From NCBI RefSeq assembly GCF_004328645.1, contig NZ_CP031395.1, positions 2,133,501 to 2,197,500 on the forward strand: DNA of 64,000 nt. The letters run 5' to 3'. Below are positions 9,316 to 17,118 of this stretch, piece after piece. The notes beneath the pieces are model-generated. The model saw only the letters and a program-made list of their open reading frames with translations, was not told the DNA's origin and searched no databases. Origin of the DNA: Hylemonella gracilis. Its GTDB lineage: Bacteria; Pseudomonadota; Gammaproteobacteria; Burkholderiales; Burkholderiaceae_C. A program made the position numbers and the translations under genes. Positions within the stretch are counted from its first letter, which is position 1; each line of letters begins with the position of its first letter.

Positions 9316-10239
9316 TTACTCCGAAGGATTGAGGGTGAGGTGCAACTGGCGCAGCCCGCGGGTGATGTCCGTGCCCAGGGGGATGGCGCCTGCGGCGCGC
9401 AGTTCGTCGTGCTGATGCACCGAGGTCGGGCCACCGACGAAGACCGGGATGGCCGCGTCGCGCAGGAGGGTGGGCAAGGCTTCGGCGTACAGCGACGCGG
9501 GCGCCTCGATCGAGCCCGACAGCACGATGCCGGCGGCCTGGGTGCGCTGCGCGGCGTAGGTCAGTTGGTCCAGTGGCATGTTGGCGCCGAGCAGGACCAT
9601 GCGGTAACCCTGTTCGTGCGCGGCCAGCGCGAACAGCAGCAGGCCGATTTCATGGTGTTCACCGGGCAGGCAGGCCGCCACCAGCTTGGGGCCGACCACG
9701 GCGCGGCTGCGGTGGTGCAGGCGCGCGCCCAGTTTGATGCGCATGTACATGCCGAAGAAATGCTCTTCCGCAATGCCGCCCGGGTGGTTGTCCCAGCGCT
9801 GGCCCAGGTCCACCAGCAGGGGCAGCAGCAGCTTGGCCGTGACTTGCTCGATGGCATGCACCGCCAGCAATTCGTTGTACAGCGTCTCGAGCCGTGTTTC
9901 GTCGAAGCGGGAGATGGCGTCCACCATCTGCGCGCGCGCGCGGACCCAGGGACCTTCGTCGGCGGCGGGTGGGGACGGCGAACGCGCTTGCGCGGCCAGG
10001 GCCTCGCGCACATGGCCGATGGCCACGCCCGAATCCACCAGGGACAGGATGCGGCGCACCGCGTCGATGTCGGCTCGGGTGTAGACCCGGTGCCCCGTCG
10101 CCGTCCGCGTCGGGCGGATCAGCCCATGGCGGCGCTCCCAGGCGCGCAGGGTGATCGGATTCACACCGGTCAGCGTGGACACGGTGCGGATCGGAAAGAA
10201 CTCCTGGGCGGTGACGTCTTGCGACGGATCAGTCGGCAT
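9316..10239 (-). CDS. carH: MerR-family regulator with B12-binding domain, CarH/LitR-type photoreceptor
   Basis: The 307-residue regulator has a MerR winged helix at residues 14-75 (FPIRTVSTLTGVNPITLRAW, RRHGL, GHRVYT), a helical bundle at about 100-175 and a cobalamin-binding Rossmann domain after that. The bundle contains W149 with E159 and H160, which is the W-x9-E-H signature that caps adenosylcobalamin in CarH. The B12 domain contains E194-x-H196-x-x-G199, supplying the lower axial histidine. In known CarH proteins a dark tetramer represses and light breaks the Co-C bond to release DNA. The ATG at 10239 is preferred over a TTG five codons upstream. It heads the nine-gene lipid operon, and direct repeats fitting a CarH operator lie just upstream. 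Confidence 0.92.
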   Translation of the reverse strand: MPTDPSQDVTAQEFFPIRTVSTLTGVNPITLRAWERRHGLIRPTRTATGHRVYTRADIDAVRRILSLVDSGVAIGHVREALAAQARSPSPPAADEGPWVRARAQMVDAISRFDETRLETLYNELLAVHAIEQVTAKLLLPLLVDLGQRWDNHPGGIAEEHFFGMYMRIKLGARLHHRSRAVVGPKLVAACLPGEHHEIGLLLFALAAHEQGYRMVLLGANMPLDQLTYAAQRTQAAGIVLSGSIEAPASLYAEALPTLLRDAAIPVFVGGPTSVHQHDELRAAGAIPLGTDITRGLRQLHLTLNPSE

Positions 10240-10246
10240 GCGTATC

Positions 10247-10276
10247 TTGTACAAAAGTTGTACATAATTTATACGA
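10247..10276. promoter_or_regulatory. CarH-type operator: three 11-bp-spaced nTnTACAn repeats
   Basis: TTGTACAA at 10247-10254 and TTGTACAT at 10258-10265 both fit the CarH half-site nTnTACAn and start exactly 11 bases apart. A third, degenerate copy (TTATACGA, 10269-10276) keeps the same spacing. The array begins eight bases upstream of the carH ATG, so a bound tetramer would sit over the transcription or translation start. A TATAAA that could be a -10 (minus strand) lies inside the array. Autorepression in the dark is the inference. Confidence 0.72.
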
Positions 10277-10494
10277 ATACCGATTCATCAGGATGTTTTG
10301 GGGATATTTTTTAAATAATCTATACAAAACCAGTGCAAATATGGATGTAAACCCAGTATTTTGGTGATGACAGCAAGGCGCTTGTACAGCGCTTGCTCAG
10401 CGGTGGGCAGGCAGGGACAGGCCTCCGCCTATCGAGGGTGCCGCATCTTTCCGTCTTGGGTCGGCGCAGGCCGCTCGATGGGCCTCGGGCTGGT
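10277..10494. other. Non-coding AT-rich interval between hslR and carH
   Basis: No supported gene is seen here. The interval is markedly AT-richer than its surroundings at 10261-10370 and must hold the carH-operon promoter. An imperfect hairpin at 10372-10397 (AGCAAGGCGC, loop TTGTACA, GCGCTTGCT) could end hslR transcription, though no clear T tract follows on the minus strand. Confidence 0.5.
10309..10327. promoter_or_regulatory. Possible second CarH-type site pair
   Basis: CTATACAA at 10320-10327 fits nTnTACAn fully. A weak copy (TTTTAAAT) begins 11 bases before it at 10309. A further full match, TTGTACAG, lies at 10382-10389 inside a small hairpin. These may extend the operator region or be chance matches in AT-rich DNA. 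Confidence 0.35.
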
Positions 10495-10926
10495 TCAGTC
10501 CAGTGAGGCGCTCCAGCGCTCGCCCCAGTTGCTGGAATCGGCCTGCGGCCCGCCGCGCTCACGGTCGAGCTGGCGGCGGTCGCGTTTGGTGGGGCGGCCC
10601 TGGGCCAGCGAGAGCGCGGGCTCGGCCGCCAGGCGGTGCTGCTCGGCAGCGGCCGCGCGGTGCGCGATGGACTCGGGGGTCTCTTCGTAAAGCAGGGCCG
10701 CCACCGGGGCCGGACCGCGTTGCGCACTCAGGGCCCGCACGAGCACCGTGCGCTCCATCGCACCTTGGCGCAGTTCCACCATGTCGCCGGGCCTGAGTTC
10801 ACGCGCGGGCTTGGCAACCTGGCCGTTCACGCGCGCGCGGCCTTTGCCGATTTCCTCGGCGGCCAGGGACCGGGTCTTGTAGAAGCGCGCGGCCCAGAGC
10901 CATTTGTCCAGCCGCATTGTGTTCAT
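10495..10926 (-). CDS. hslR: S4-domain RNA-binding protein, Hsp15 (HslR) family
   Basis: The 143-residue protein begins MNTMRLDKWLWAARFYKTRS, a classic S4 RNA-binding start, followed by GRARVNGQVAKPARELRPGD. HslR/Hsp15 binds free 50S subunits carrying nascent chains and helps recycle them after heat shock. The C-terminal tail is long, basic and low in complexity (GRPTKRDRRQLDRERGG), as in betaproteobacterial members. ATG at 10926 is taken; a second in-frame ATG three codons on is equally possible. It stands alone, transcribed toward carH. Confidence 0.88.
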   Translation of the reverse strand: MNTMRLDKWLWAARFYKTRSLAAEEIGKGRARVNGQVAKPARELRPGDMVELRQGAMERTVLVRALSAQRGPAPVAALLYEETPESIAHRAAAAEQHRLAAEPALSLAQGRPTKRDRRQLDRERGGPQADSSNWGERWSASLD

Positions 10927-11245
10927 CCCCGTGCGTTCGGACGCAGAAGGATCGACGGTGGACGCGGGACGATGGACTGGCATGTGTGCAGTGGCGTTGC
11001 TGCGCGCGATTCTAGGCCCGCCATGAGCGCAGTGACAGGTCCGACCGTGATCCGAGTGTGCGCTGTGCCGGGGTGCCCCCGCGCATGCGATTACGTACAA
11101 CTACGCAGGGCAGGAAAACCCTCTGAGTTGCTCGCATGAAGCTCCACACAATGCGGCGGCGCAGAAGGCGCGGTCTCGACCGGCATGCCGTATCGATGGT
11201 TCGCGCCCGCAGACCCGACCACAACAAGCACGAGAGGAGACTTCC
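10927..11245. other. Divergent intergenic region between hslR and an ABC operon
   Basis: No gene is supported in these 319 bases. The right end carries a strong ribosome-binding site (GAGAGGAGAC, about six bases before the binding-protein ATG). Promoters for hslR (leftward) and the ABC operon (rightward) must lie here; none is clear enough to place. Confidence 0.5.
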
Positions 11246-12439
11246 ATGCAACGACGCACGTTCGCAGCGGTGGCAACACTGCTGGCCACTCTGTTGGCCG
11301 TACCTGCCTTCAGTCAGTCCGGCGAAATACGCATCGCCCAGATCCACAGCAAGACGGGTCCGCTGGAGGCCTACGCCAAGCAGAGCAATGTGGGCCTCAT
11401 GATGGGCTTGAGCTACGCGACCGGTGGCACCATGACCGTGGCCGGCAAGAAGATCGTGGTGATCGAGAAGGACGACCAGGGCAAACCCGATGTGGGCAAG
11501 AGCCTGCTGGCCGCGGCCTATGCCGACGACAAGGTGGACATCGCCATCGGCCCGACCGCCTCGCCCGTGGCGCTGGCCATGCTGCCCGTGGCCGAGGAAT
11601 ACCAGAAGATCCTGCTGGTGGAGCCCGCCGTGGCCGACTCCATCACCGGCGACAAGTGGAACCGCTACATCTTCCGCACGGGCCGCAGCAGCAGCCAGGA
11701 CGCCGCCGCCAACGCCATCGCCCTGGACGCGCCGGGCAACGTGATCGCCACCCTGGCCAATGACAACGCCTTCGGCCGCGACGGCGTGAAGGCCAGCAAG
11801 GACTTCATCAAGAAGGCCAAGGTGGTGCACGAGGAGTATTTGCCCGTGGGCACGACGGATTTCACAGCCGGTCTGCTGCGCATCGTGGACCAGCTCAAGA
11901 ACGAGAAGGGCCGCAAGTTCATCTCCGTCATCTGGTCGGGCGCACCCACGCCCTTCCCGAAGATCGCCGAGATGGACCTGAAGAACCGCTACGGCATCGA
12001 ACTCGCCACAGGCGGCAACATCCTGCCCGCCATGGTGGCCTACAAGCAGTTCCCCGGCATGGAAGGCGCGCTCTATTACTACTTCGGCATTCCGAAGAAC
12101 CCGGCCAACGACTACCTGGTCAAGGAGCACCAGAAGCAGTTCAACGCGCCGCCGGACTTCTTCACCGCCGGTGGCTTCTCCGCCGCGATGGCCGTGGTGA
12201 CGGCGCTGAAAAAGACCAACGGTGACGCGAGCGCCGAGAAGCTGATCGCCGCCATGGAAGGCATGAGCTTCGACACGCCCAAGGGCAAGATGACCTTCCG
12301 CAAGGAAGACCATCAGGCTCTGCAGAGCATGTACCACTTCCGCATCAAGGCCGATCCGGCCTACGCCTGGGGCGTGCCCGAGCTGGTGCGCGAGATCAAG
12401 CCCGAGGATATTGACTTGCCCATCCGCAACAAGCGCTGA
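11246..12439 (+). CDS. Periplasmic substrate-binding protein of a LIV-type ABC transporter (operon 1)
   Basis: The 397-residue protein has a Sec signal peptide (MQRRTFAAVATLLATLLAVPAFSQ) and then the periplasmic binding fold of the Leu/Ile/Val family, with IRIAQIHSKTGPLEAYAK, VDIAIGPTASPVALAMLPVA and NDNAFGRDGVKA. It would capture the ligand for the permease and ATPase genes that follow. Length is normal for the family. A strong terminator-like hairpin directly after its stop probably keeps the binding protein in excess over the membrane parts. Ligand unknown; the linked hydrolase hints at an ester, amide or aromatic compound rather than simple branched-chain amino acids. Confidence 0.92.
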   Translation: MQRRTFAAVATLLATLLAVPAFSQSGEIRIAQIHSKTGPLEAYAKQSNVGLMMGLSYATGGTMTVAGKKIVVIEKDDQGKPDVGKSLLAAAYADDKVDIAIGPTASPVALAMLPVAEEYQKILLVEPAVADSITGDKWNRYIFRTGRSSSQDAAANAIALDAPGNVIATLANDNAFGRDGVKASKDFIKKAKVVHEEYLPVGTTDFTAGLLRIVDQLKNEKGRKFISVIWSGAPTPFPKIAEMDLKNRYGIELATGGNILPAMVAYKQFPGMEGALYYYFGIPKNPANDYLVKEHQKQFNAPPDFFTAGGFSAAMAVVTALKKTNGDASAEKLIAAMEGMSFDTPKGKMTFRKEDHQALQSMYHFRIKADPAYAWGVPELVREIKPEDIDLPIRNKR

Positions 12440-12459
12440 GCGCTCGATCTGACGAACAC

Positions 12460-12487
12460 GCGCCCGGCGTTTGCCGGGCGCTTCTTT
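12460..12487 (+). terminator. Intrinsic terminator/attenuator after the binding-protein gene
   Basis: A perfect nine-base-pair stem (GCGCCCGGC / GCCGGGCGC) with a four-base loop is followed by TTCTTTT. It lies between the binding protein and the first ATPase gene and ends about eight bases before the ATPase ATG, so it likely reduces but does not abolish read-through. Confidence 0.8.
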
Positions 12488-12495
12488 TGCGATCC

Positions 12496-13254
12496 ATGCT
12501 GCAAACAGAAAACCTCACCGTCCGCTTCGGGGGCCACGTCGCGGTCAACGCCGTGTCCTGCGCCTTCGCGCCCGGCACGCTGACCGCCATCGTCGGCCCC
12601 AACGGGGCGGGCAAGACCACGTACTTCAACTTGATCTCGGGCCAGATCCCGGCCAGCGCGGGGCGTGTGCTGCTCAACGGGCAGGACCTCACGCCGCTGC
12701 CCGCGCCGCTGCGCACGCGCGCAGGTCTGGGCCGTGCTTTCCAGTTGACCAATCTGTTCCCCAAGCTCAGCGTGCTGGAGAACGTGCGGTTGGCCGTGCA
12801 GGCCAAGGCAGGGGCGGGGCTGGACTTCTGGCGTATCTGGAGCGATCGGCGCGATCTGCTTCGAAAAGCGGAGCAGATTCTGGAGACGGTGGCCTTGACC
12901 GCGCAGCGCGACGCAAATGCTGCCAGCCTGCCACACGGTGACCAGCGCAAGCTGGAAGTGGCCCTGCTGATGGCGCTGGAGCCGCGCGTCTTCATGTTCG
13001 ACGAGCCCACGGCAGGCATGAGCGTGGACGAAGCCCCCGTCATCCTGAACCTGATTCGCCAGATCAAGCAGGACACATCCAAGACCATCCTGCTGGTGGA
13101 GCACAAGATGGACGTGGTGCGGGAGCTGGCCGACCGCATCATCGTGCTGCACAACGGCGAACTGGTGGCCGATGGGCAGCCGGCGACGGTGATCGCCTCG
13201 CCCATCGTGCAACAAGCCTATCTGGGTATCAACCCCGAGGAAGAGACCGCCTGA
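12496..13254 (+). CDS. livG: LIV-type ABC transporter ATP-binding protein LivG (operon 1)
   Basis: This is a 252-residue ABC ATPase. Walker A is GPNGAGKTT near residue 37, the signature region reads LPHGDQRKLEVALLMA near 150, and Walker B is RVFMFDEPTAG near 170. The usual LSGGQ is replaced by LPHGDQ, which is common in LivG. The start is set at ATG 12496 (MLQTENLTVRFGGHVAVNAV) over a TTG three codons upstream. It is the first of two paired ATPases that energise import; the second follows after a single base. The permeases come after the ATPases, an unusual but known order. Confidence 0.93.
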   Translation: MLQTENLTVRFGGHVAVNAVSCAFAPGTLTAIVGPNGAGKTTYFNLISGQIPASAGRVLLNGQDLTPLPAPLRTRAGLGRAFQLTNLFPKLSVLENVRLAVQAKAGAGLDFWRIWSDRRDLLRKAEQILETVALTAQRDANAASLPHGDQRKLEVALLMALEPRVFMFDEPTAGMSVDEAPVILNLIRQIKQDTSKTILLVEHKMDVVRELADRIIVLHNGELVADGQPATVIASPIVQQAYLGINPEEETA

Positions 13255-13255
13255 G

Positions 13256-14029
13256 ATGCCCGAACCCTTGTTGAAGCTCGATGGCGTGCACACGCACATC
13301 GGGGCCTACCACATCCTGCACGGCGTCGACCTCGTCGTGCCCGAGAACGAGCTCACTATGCTGCTGGGCCGCAATGGCGCGGGCAAGACGACCACGCTGC
13401 GCACCATCATGGGCCTGTGGCGCGCCAGTGCAGGCCGCATCACGCTGGCGGTGAATCAAGACAACACGCGGCGCGTGTTGGACATCACTGAATGGCGGAC
13501 GCCGGACATCGCGCGGGGCGTCGGCTCCGGCGGCGTGGCCTACGTGCCCGAGAACATGGGCATCTTTTCCGACCTCAGCGTGAAGGAAAACCTGCTGCTG
13601 GCCGCGCGCGCCGCGCGCACGGTGGATGACATCGACACGGCCCGGCTGGAGTGGATCTTCGGTTTCTTCCCCGCGCTCAAGAAGTTCTGGCTGCACCCGG
13701 CGGGCAAGCTCAGTGGCGGTCAGAAACAGATGCTGGCCGTGGCCCGCGCCATCATCGAGCCACGTCAATTGCTGCTGATCGACGAACCCAGCAAGGGCCT
13801 GGCGCCCGCCATCGTCCAGAACATGATCACGGCCTTCAAGGAACTCAAGGCCGCGCGGACCACCATCCTGCTCGTGGAGCAGAACTTCCATTTCGCGCGC
13901 CAGCTGGGCGACAGCGTGGCCGTGATGGACGACGGGCGCGTGGTGCACAGCGGCAGCATGGCGGCGCTGGCGGAGGATGAGGCCTTGCAGGCGCGTTTGC
14001 TGGGCTTGTCACTGGGGGCGCACGGATGA
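13256..14029 (+). CDS. livF: LIV-type ABC transporter ATP-binding protein LivF (operon 1)
   Basis: The 257-residue ATPase has Walker A GRNGAGKTT near residue 37, signature KLSGGQKQMLAVARA near 155 and Walker B LLLIDEPSKGLAP near 175. The YVPENMGIFSDLSVKEN stretch is typical of LivF. It contains a somewhat longer insertion after Walker A (RITLAVNQDNTRRVLD) than the standard LivF. Its stop overlaps the permease start as ATGA. It pairs with LivG to power the importer. Confidence 0.93.
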   Translation: MPEPLLKLDGVHTHIGAYHILHGVDLVVPENELTMLLGRNGAGKTTTLRTIMGLWRASAGRITLAVNQDNTRRVLDITEWRTPDIARGVGSGGVAYVPENMGIFSDLSVKENLLLAARAARTVDDIDTARLEWIFGFFPALKKFWLHPAGKLSGGQKQMLAVARAIIEPRQLLLIDEPSKGLAPAIVQNMITAFKELKAARTTILLVEQNFHFARQLGDSVAVMDDGRVVHSGSMAALAEDEALQARLLGLSLGAHG

Positions 14030-15011
14030 AAGTGCTGAAAGACTTTGACTGGAAGCCGTTGGCCCTGGTGCCCGTGCTGGCTCTGTTCGCGCTGCCGGCC
14101 ATCGGCAGCCCCTCAACTTGGCTCACGCTGACGGTGGCGGGCCTGGCGATGGGCCTGATCATCTTCATCATCGCCTCGGGGCTGACCCTGGTCTTCGGTC
14201 TGATGGACGTGCTCAATTTCGGCCATGGCGTCTTCATCGCACTGGGCGCATTCGTCGCCGTGTCGGTGCTGGGGGCATGGGGAGCTATGTGCAGGCCGAC
14301 AGCCTGTGGCTGAATCTGATGGCCCTCCTGCCCGCGATGCTGATTGCCATGGCCGTGGCGGGCACGCTGGGCTGGGCCTTCGAGCGCATCATCGTGCGGC
14401 CGGTCTACGGCCAGCATCTGAAGCAGATCCTCATCACCATGGGCGGCATGATCATCGGCGAGGAACTGATCAAGGTCATCTGGGGGCCGCAGCAGATCGC
14501 GCTGCCGCTGCCACCGGCCTTGAGCGGCGTGCTCTATGTGGGCGACGCGGCGGTCGAGAAGTTCCGCCTGCTTTGCGTGCTCGTGGGCCTGGCGGTGTTC
14601 TCGGCCCTGGCCTGGACGCTGAACCGCACCAAGATCGGCCTGCTGATTCGCGCGGGCGTGCAAGACCGTGAAATGGTCGAGAGCCTGGGCTACCGCATCC
14701 AGCGTCTCTTCATTGGCGTCTTCGTCGCGGGCAGCGCGCTGGCGGGCCTGGGCGGCGTGATGTGGGGCCTGTACCAGCAGAGCGTGACGCCGCAGATGGG
14801 CGCCCAAGTCAATGTGTTGATCTTCATCGTCATCATCGTCGGCGGGCTGGGGTCCACGCTGGGGGCCTTGATCGGTGCCTTGCTCGTGGGTCTGATGGCC
14901 AATTACACCGGCTTTCTGGTGCCCAAGGTGGCGCTGTTTTCCAACATCGCCTTGATGGTCGCCATTCTGTTGTGGCGGCCACAAGGCGTTTATCCGGTCA
15001 CCAACAGATGA
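14026..15011 (+). pseudogene. livH: LIV-type ABC permease LivH (operon 1), split by a one-base frameshift
   Basis: The gene starts normally (MKVLKDFDWKPLALVPVLAL) with four-base overlap to livF, and reads through DVLNFGHGVFIALGAFVAVSVLG. After the G5 tract at 14271-14275 the family sequence continues in another frame: MGSYVQADSLWLNLMALLPA and on to LLWRPQGVYPVTNR at 15011. Adding one G to the tract restores a single 328-residue LivH with the usual eight or so membrane helices and the EELIKVIWGP motif. As written, translation stops after 95 residues. Everything downstream of the break is intact and shows no decay, so a recent mutation or a homopolymer sequencing error is more likely than an old pseudogene. 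Confidence 0.85.
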
Positions 15012-15110
15012 AACACCCCCAGGCTACGCGCCTCGTTGGGCGCTTCGCTACCCCCTCAAGGGGACGCTCCCAGCGGCCTGGCAAAGCCAGCTCCGCGGGA
15101 GCCTTGGCCT
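15012..15110. repeat. Dispersed Comamonadaceae-type intergenic repeat, copy A
   Basis: Between livH and livM lies a non-coding stretch containing CCCCCTCAAGGGGACGC and a core at 15070-15094 (CCAGCGGCCTGGCAAAGCC and on). The core matches 23 of 25 positions of the element at 29109-29133, which sits in the equivalent binding-protein/permease gap of the second ABC operon. Elements of this style recur between genes in Comamonadaceae genomes. Confidence 0.7.
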
Positions 15111-15159
15111 TGAGATGGCTCAGCACGGCCTGGATGTGCGCTGAGAGAAATGGTTTGAA

Positions 15160-16257
15160 ATGCTGACACGTATTCTGTCCAAGGACCTGCCGCGCAGCCG
15201 CGTGCTGGCGGTGCTGCTCATCGTGCTGGTGCTGGGTCTGGCCTTCGCGCCCTTTCTCGTGCCGGGTGTCAAGGCGCTGAACGTTGCGGCCAAGGTGCTG
15301 GTCTTCATTGCCCTGGTGGCGAGCTTCGACCTGCTGCTGGGCTACACCGGCATCGTGAGCTTCGCGCACACCATGTTCTTCGGCATCGGCGCCTATGGCG
15401 TGGCCATCGCCTTCACGCGCCTGGGCGCGAACTGGACGGCCCTGGCCGCGGGCCTGGCCGGCGCCTTGTTCGTCTCGCTGCTGCTGTCCTTGCTGATCGG
15501 CCTGTTCTCCTTGCGGGTCAAGGCCATCTTCTACGCCATGATCACGCTGGCCGTGGCCTCGGCCTTCCTGACGCTGGCCTCGCAGCTTTCGGAGTTCACG
15601 GGCGGAGAGGATGGCCTGAGCTTCCGTGTGCCGCAGCTGCTGACGCCGGGCTTTCGCCTGTTCGAATCGGACCTGCTGGGTGTGGCGGTCAACGGCCGCA
15701 TCGTCACCTACTACCTGATCTTCCTGATGGTGGCGCTGATGTTCCTGGCCCTGCTGCGCATCGTCAACTCGCCCTTTGGCCGGGTGCTGCAGGCCATCCG
15801 CGAGAACGATTTCCGCGCCGAGGCCTTGGGTTATCGCACGGTCATCTACCGCACCTTGTCCAACATGATCTCGGCCGGTTTCGCCACCCTGGCGGGTTGC
15901 CTGCTGGCGCTCTGGCTGCGCTACAACGGGCCGGACACATCCCTGTCCTTCGAGATCATGCTGGACATTCTGCTCATCGTCGTCATCGGTGGCATGGGCA
16001 CGCTGTACGGCGCCATCGTCGGCAGCACGATCTTCCTGCTCGCGCAGAGTTATCTGCAGGACGTGCTCAAGGCGCTGGGTTCGGTGATGGAAGGCTGGCC
16101 GCTGCTGCCCGCCATCTTCACGCCCGACCGCTGGCTGCTCTGGCTGGGTCTGCTCTTCGTGCTCTCGGTCTATTACTTTCCGACCGGCATCGTGGGCCGG
16201 CTGCGGGAACGGGCCAGCCTGCGTGCCATGTTGAACGCCCCGAAGGACAAGCCATGA
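15160..16257 (+). CDS. livM: LIV-type ABC permease LivM (operon 1)
   Basis: The 365-residue integral membrane protein has about ten hydrophobic segments. LivM landmarks are LLLGYTGIVSFAHTMFFGIGAYG near residues 60-85, RVLQAIRENDFRAEALGY near 210 and IVVIGGMGTLYGAIVGSTIF near 275. With LivH it would form the transmembrane channel. ATG 15160 is used; the protein starts MLTRILSKDLPRSRVLAVLL. Its stop overlaps the hydrolase start by four bases, which makes the hydrolase part of the transport operon. Confidence 0.93.
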   Translation: MLTRILSKDLPRSRVLAVLLIVLVLGLAFAPFLVPGVKALNVAAKVLVFIALVASFDLLLGYTGIVSFAHTMFFGIGAYGVAIAFTRLGANWTALAAGLAGALFVSLLLSLLIGLFSLRVKAIFYAMITLAVASAFLTLASQLSEFTGGEDGLSFRVPQLLTPGFRLFESDLLGVAVNGRIVTYYLIFLMVALMFLALLRIVNSPFGRVLQAIRENDFRAEALGYRTVIYRTLSNMISAGFATLAGCLLALWLRYNGPDTSLSFEIMLDILLIVVIGGMGTLYGAIVGSTIFLLAQSYLQDVLKALGSVMEGWPLLPAIFTPDRWLLWLGLLFVLSVYYFPTGIVGRLRERASLRAMLNAPKDKP

Positions 16258-17114
16258 CCCAGCCTAGCTCCAACTACCTGCGCTGCGAAGGGCGTGAGAT
16301 CCATTACATGGATTGGGGCACGGACAACGCGGACCGCAAGGGCACGGTGATCGCCTGGCACGGGCTGGCGCGCACGGGCCGCGACATGGATGAATTGGCC
16401 GGTCATCTGGCCGCGAACGGCTACCGCGTGATCTGCCCGGACACGATAGGCCGGGGCCTGAGCCAGTGGAGCCCGAAACCGCTGGAGGAATATTGCCTGG
16501 CCTTCTACGCCAGGCTGGCAGTCTCGCTGGCCGACCAGCTTGGCTTGCAGCAGTTCCATTGGGTGGGCACCTCGATGGGCGGCGCCATCGGCATGGTTTG
16601 CGCGGCCGGCCCCCTGCGAGGGCGCATCACGCGCCTCGTGCTCAACGACATCGGCACCGAGCTGGCCGAGGCCGCGGAGCAGCGCATCCGCTCCTATGCC
16701 GGCAACCCGCCGGCCTTTGACACCGTGAGCGAGCTGGAGGCCTACTTCCGCACCATCTACAAGCCCTATGGCTGGATCAGCGACGCGCAATGGCGCCGCA
16801 TGGCGGAGACCTCGGTCCGTCGCCTGCCCGATGGCCGTGTGATGCCGCACTACGACCCGGCCATGGCCGGGCAGTTCATCCACCATCCGGACGACTACAA
16901 GCTGCATGACGCGTACGCGCGCATCGAGGCGCCGGTGCTGCTGGTGCGCGGCGAGTCCTCCGACCTGCTCTTGCCCGAGACCGTGGCGGCCATGCGCCAG
17001 ACCGGCCCCGGCCGGGCCGGGCGCCTGCAGGTCATTGAAGTACCGGGTTGCGGACACGCGCCCGCGCTCAACACACCCGAGCAATACGCCTGGGTGGAGC
17101 AGTTCCTGCTCTGA
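16254..17114 (+). CDS. Alpha/beta hydrolase linked to ABC operon 1
   Basis: A 286-residue alpha/beta-hydrolase-fold enzyme. The nucleophile elbow is GTSMGGAIGM near residue 103, with the oxyanion region WHGLARTGRDMDELA near 35. The acid is probably in LLVRGESSDLLLP near 230 and the catalytic histidine in VPGCGHAPALN near 268. No signal peptide, so it acts in the cytoplasm. Translational overlap (ATGA) with livM implies that it processes the imported compound, for example an ester or a ring-opened aromatic; the substrate cannot be read from sequence. Confidence 0.9.
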   Translation: MTQPSSNYLRCEGREIHYMDWGTDNADRKGTVIAWHGLARTGRDMDELAGHLAANGYRVICPDTIGRGLSQWSPKPLEEYCLAFYARLAVSLADQLGLQQFHWVGTSMGGAIGMVCAAGPLRGRITRLVLNDIGTELAEAAEQRIRSYAGNPPAFDTVSELEAYFRTIYKPYGWISDAQWRRMAETSVRRLPDGRVMPHYDPAMAGQFIHHPDDYKLHDAYARIEAPVLLVRGESSDLLLPETVAAMRQTGPGRAGRLQVIEVPGCGHAPALNTPEQYAWVEQFLL

Positions 17115-17118
17115 TTCT

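Noticed and set aside
11012-12337. A 441-codon minus-strand frame over the binding-protein gene and the intergenic region
   Set aside because: The plus-strand gene has a signal peptide, ribosome-binding site and family motifs; the antisense product has none.
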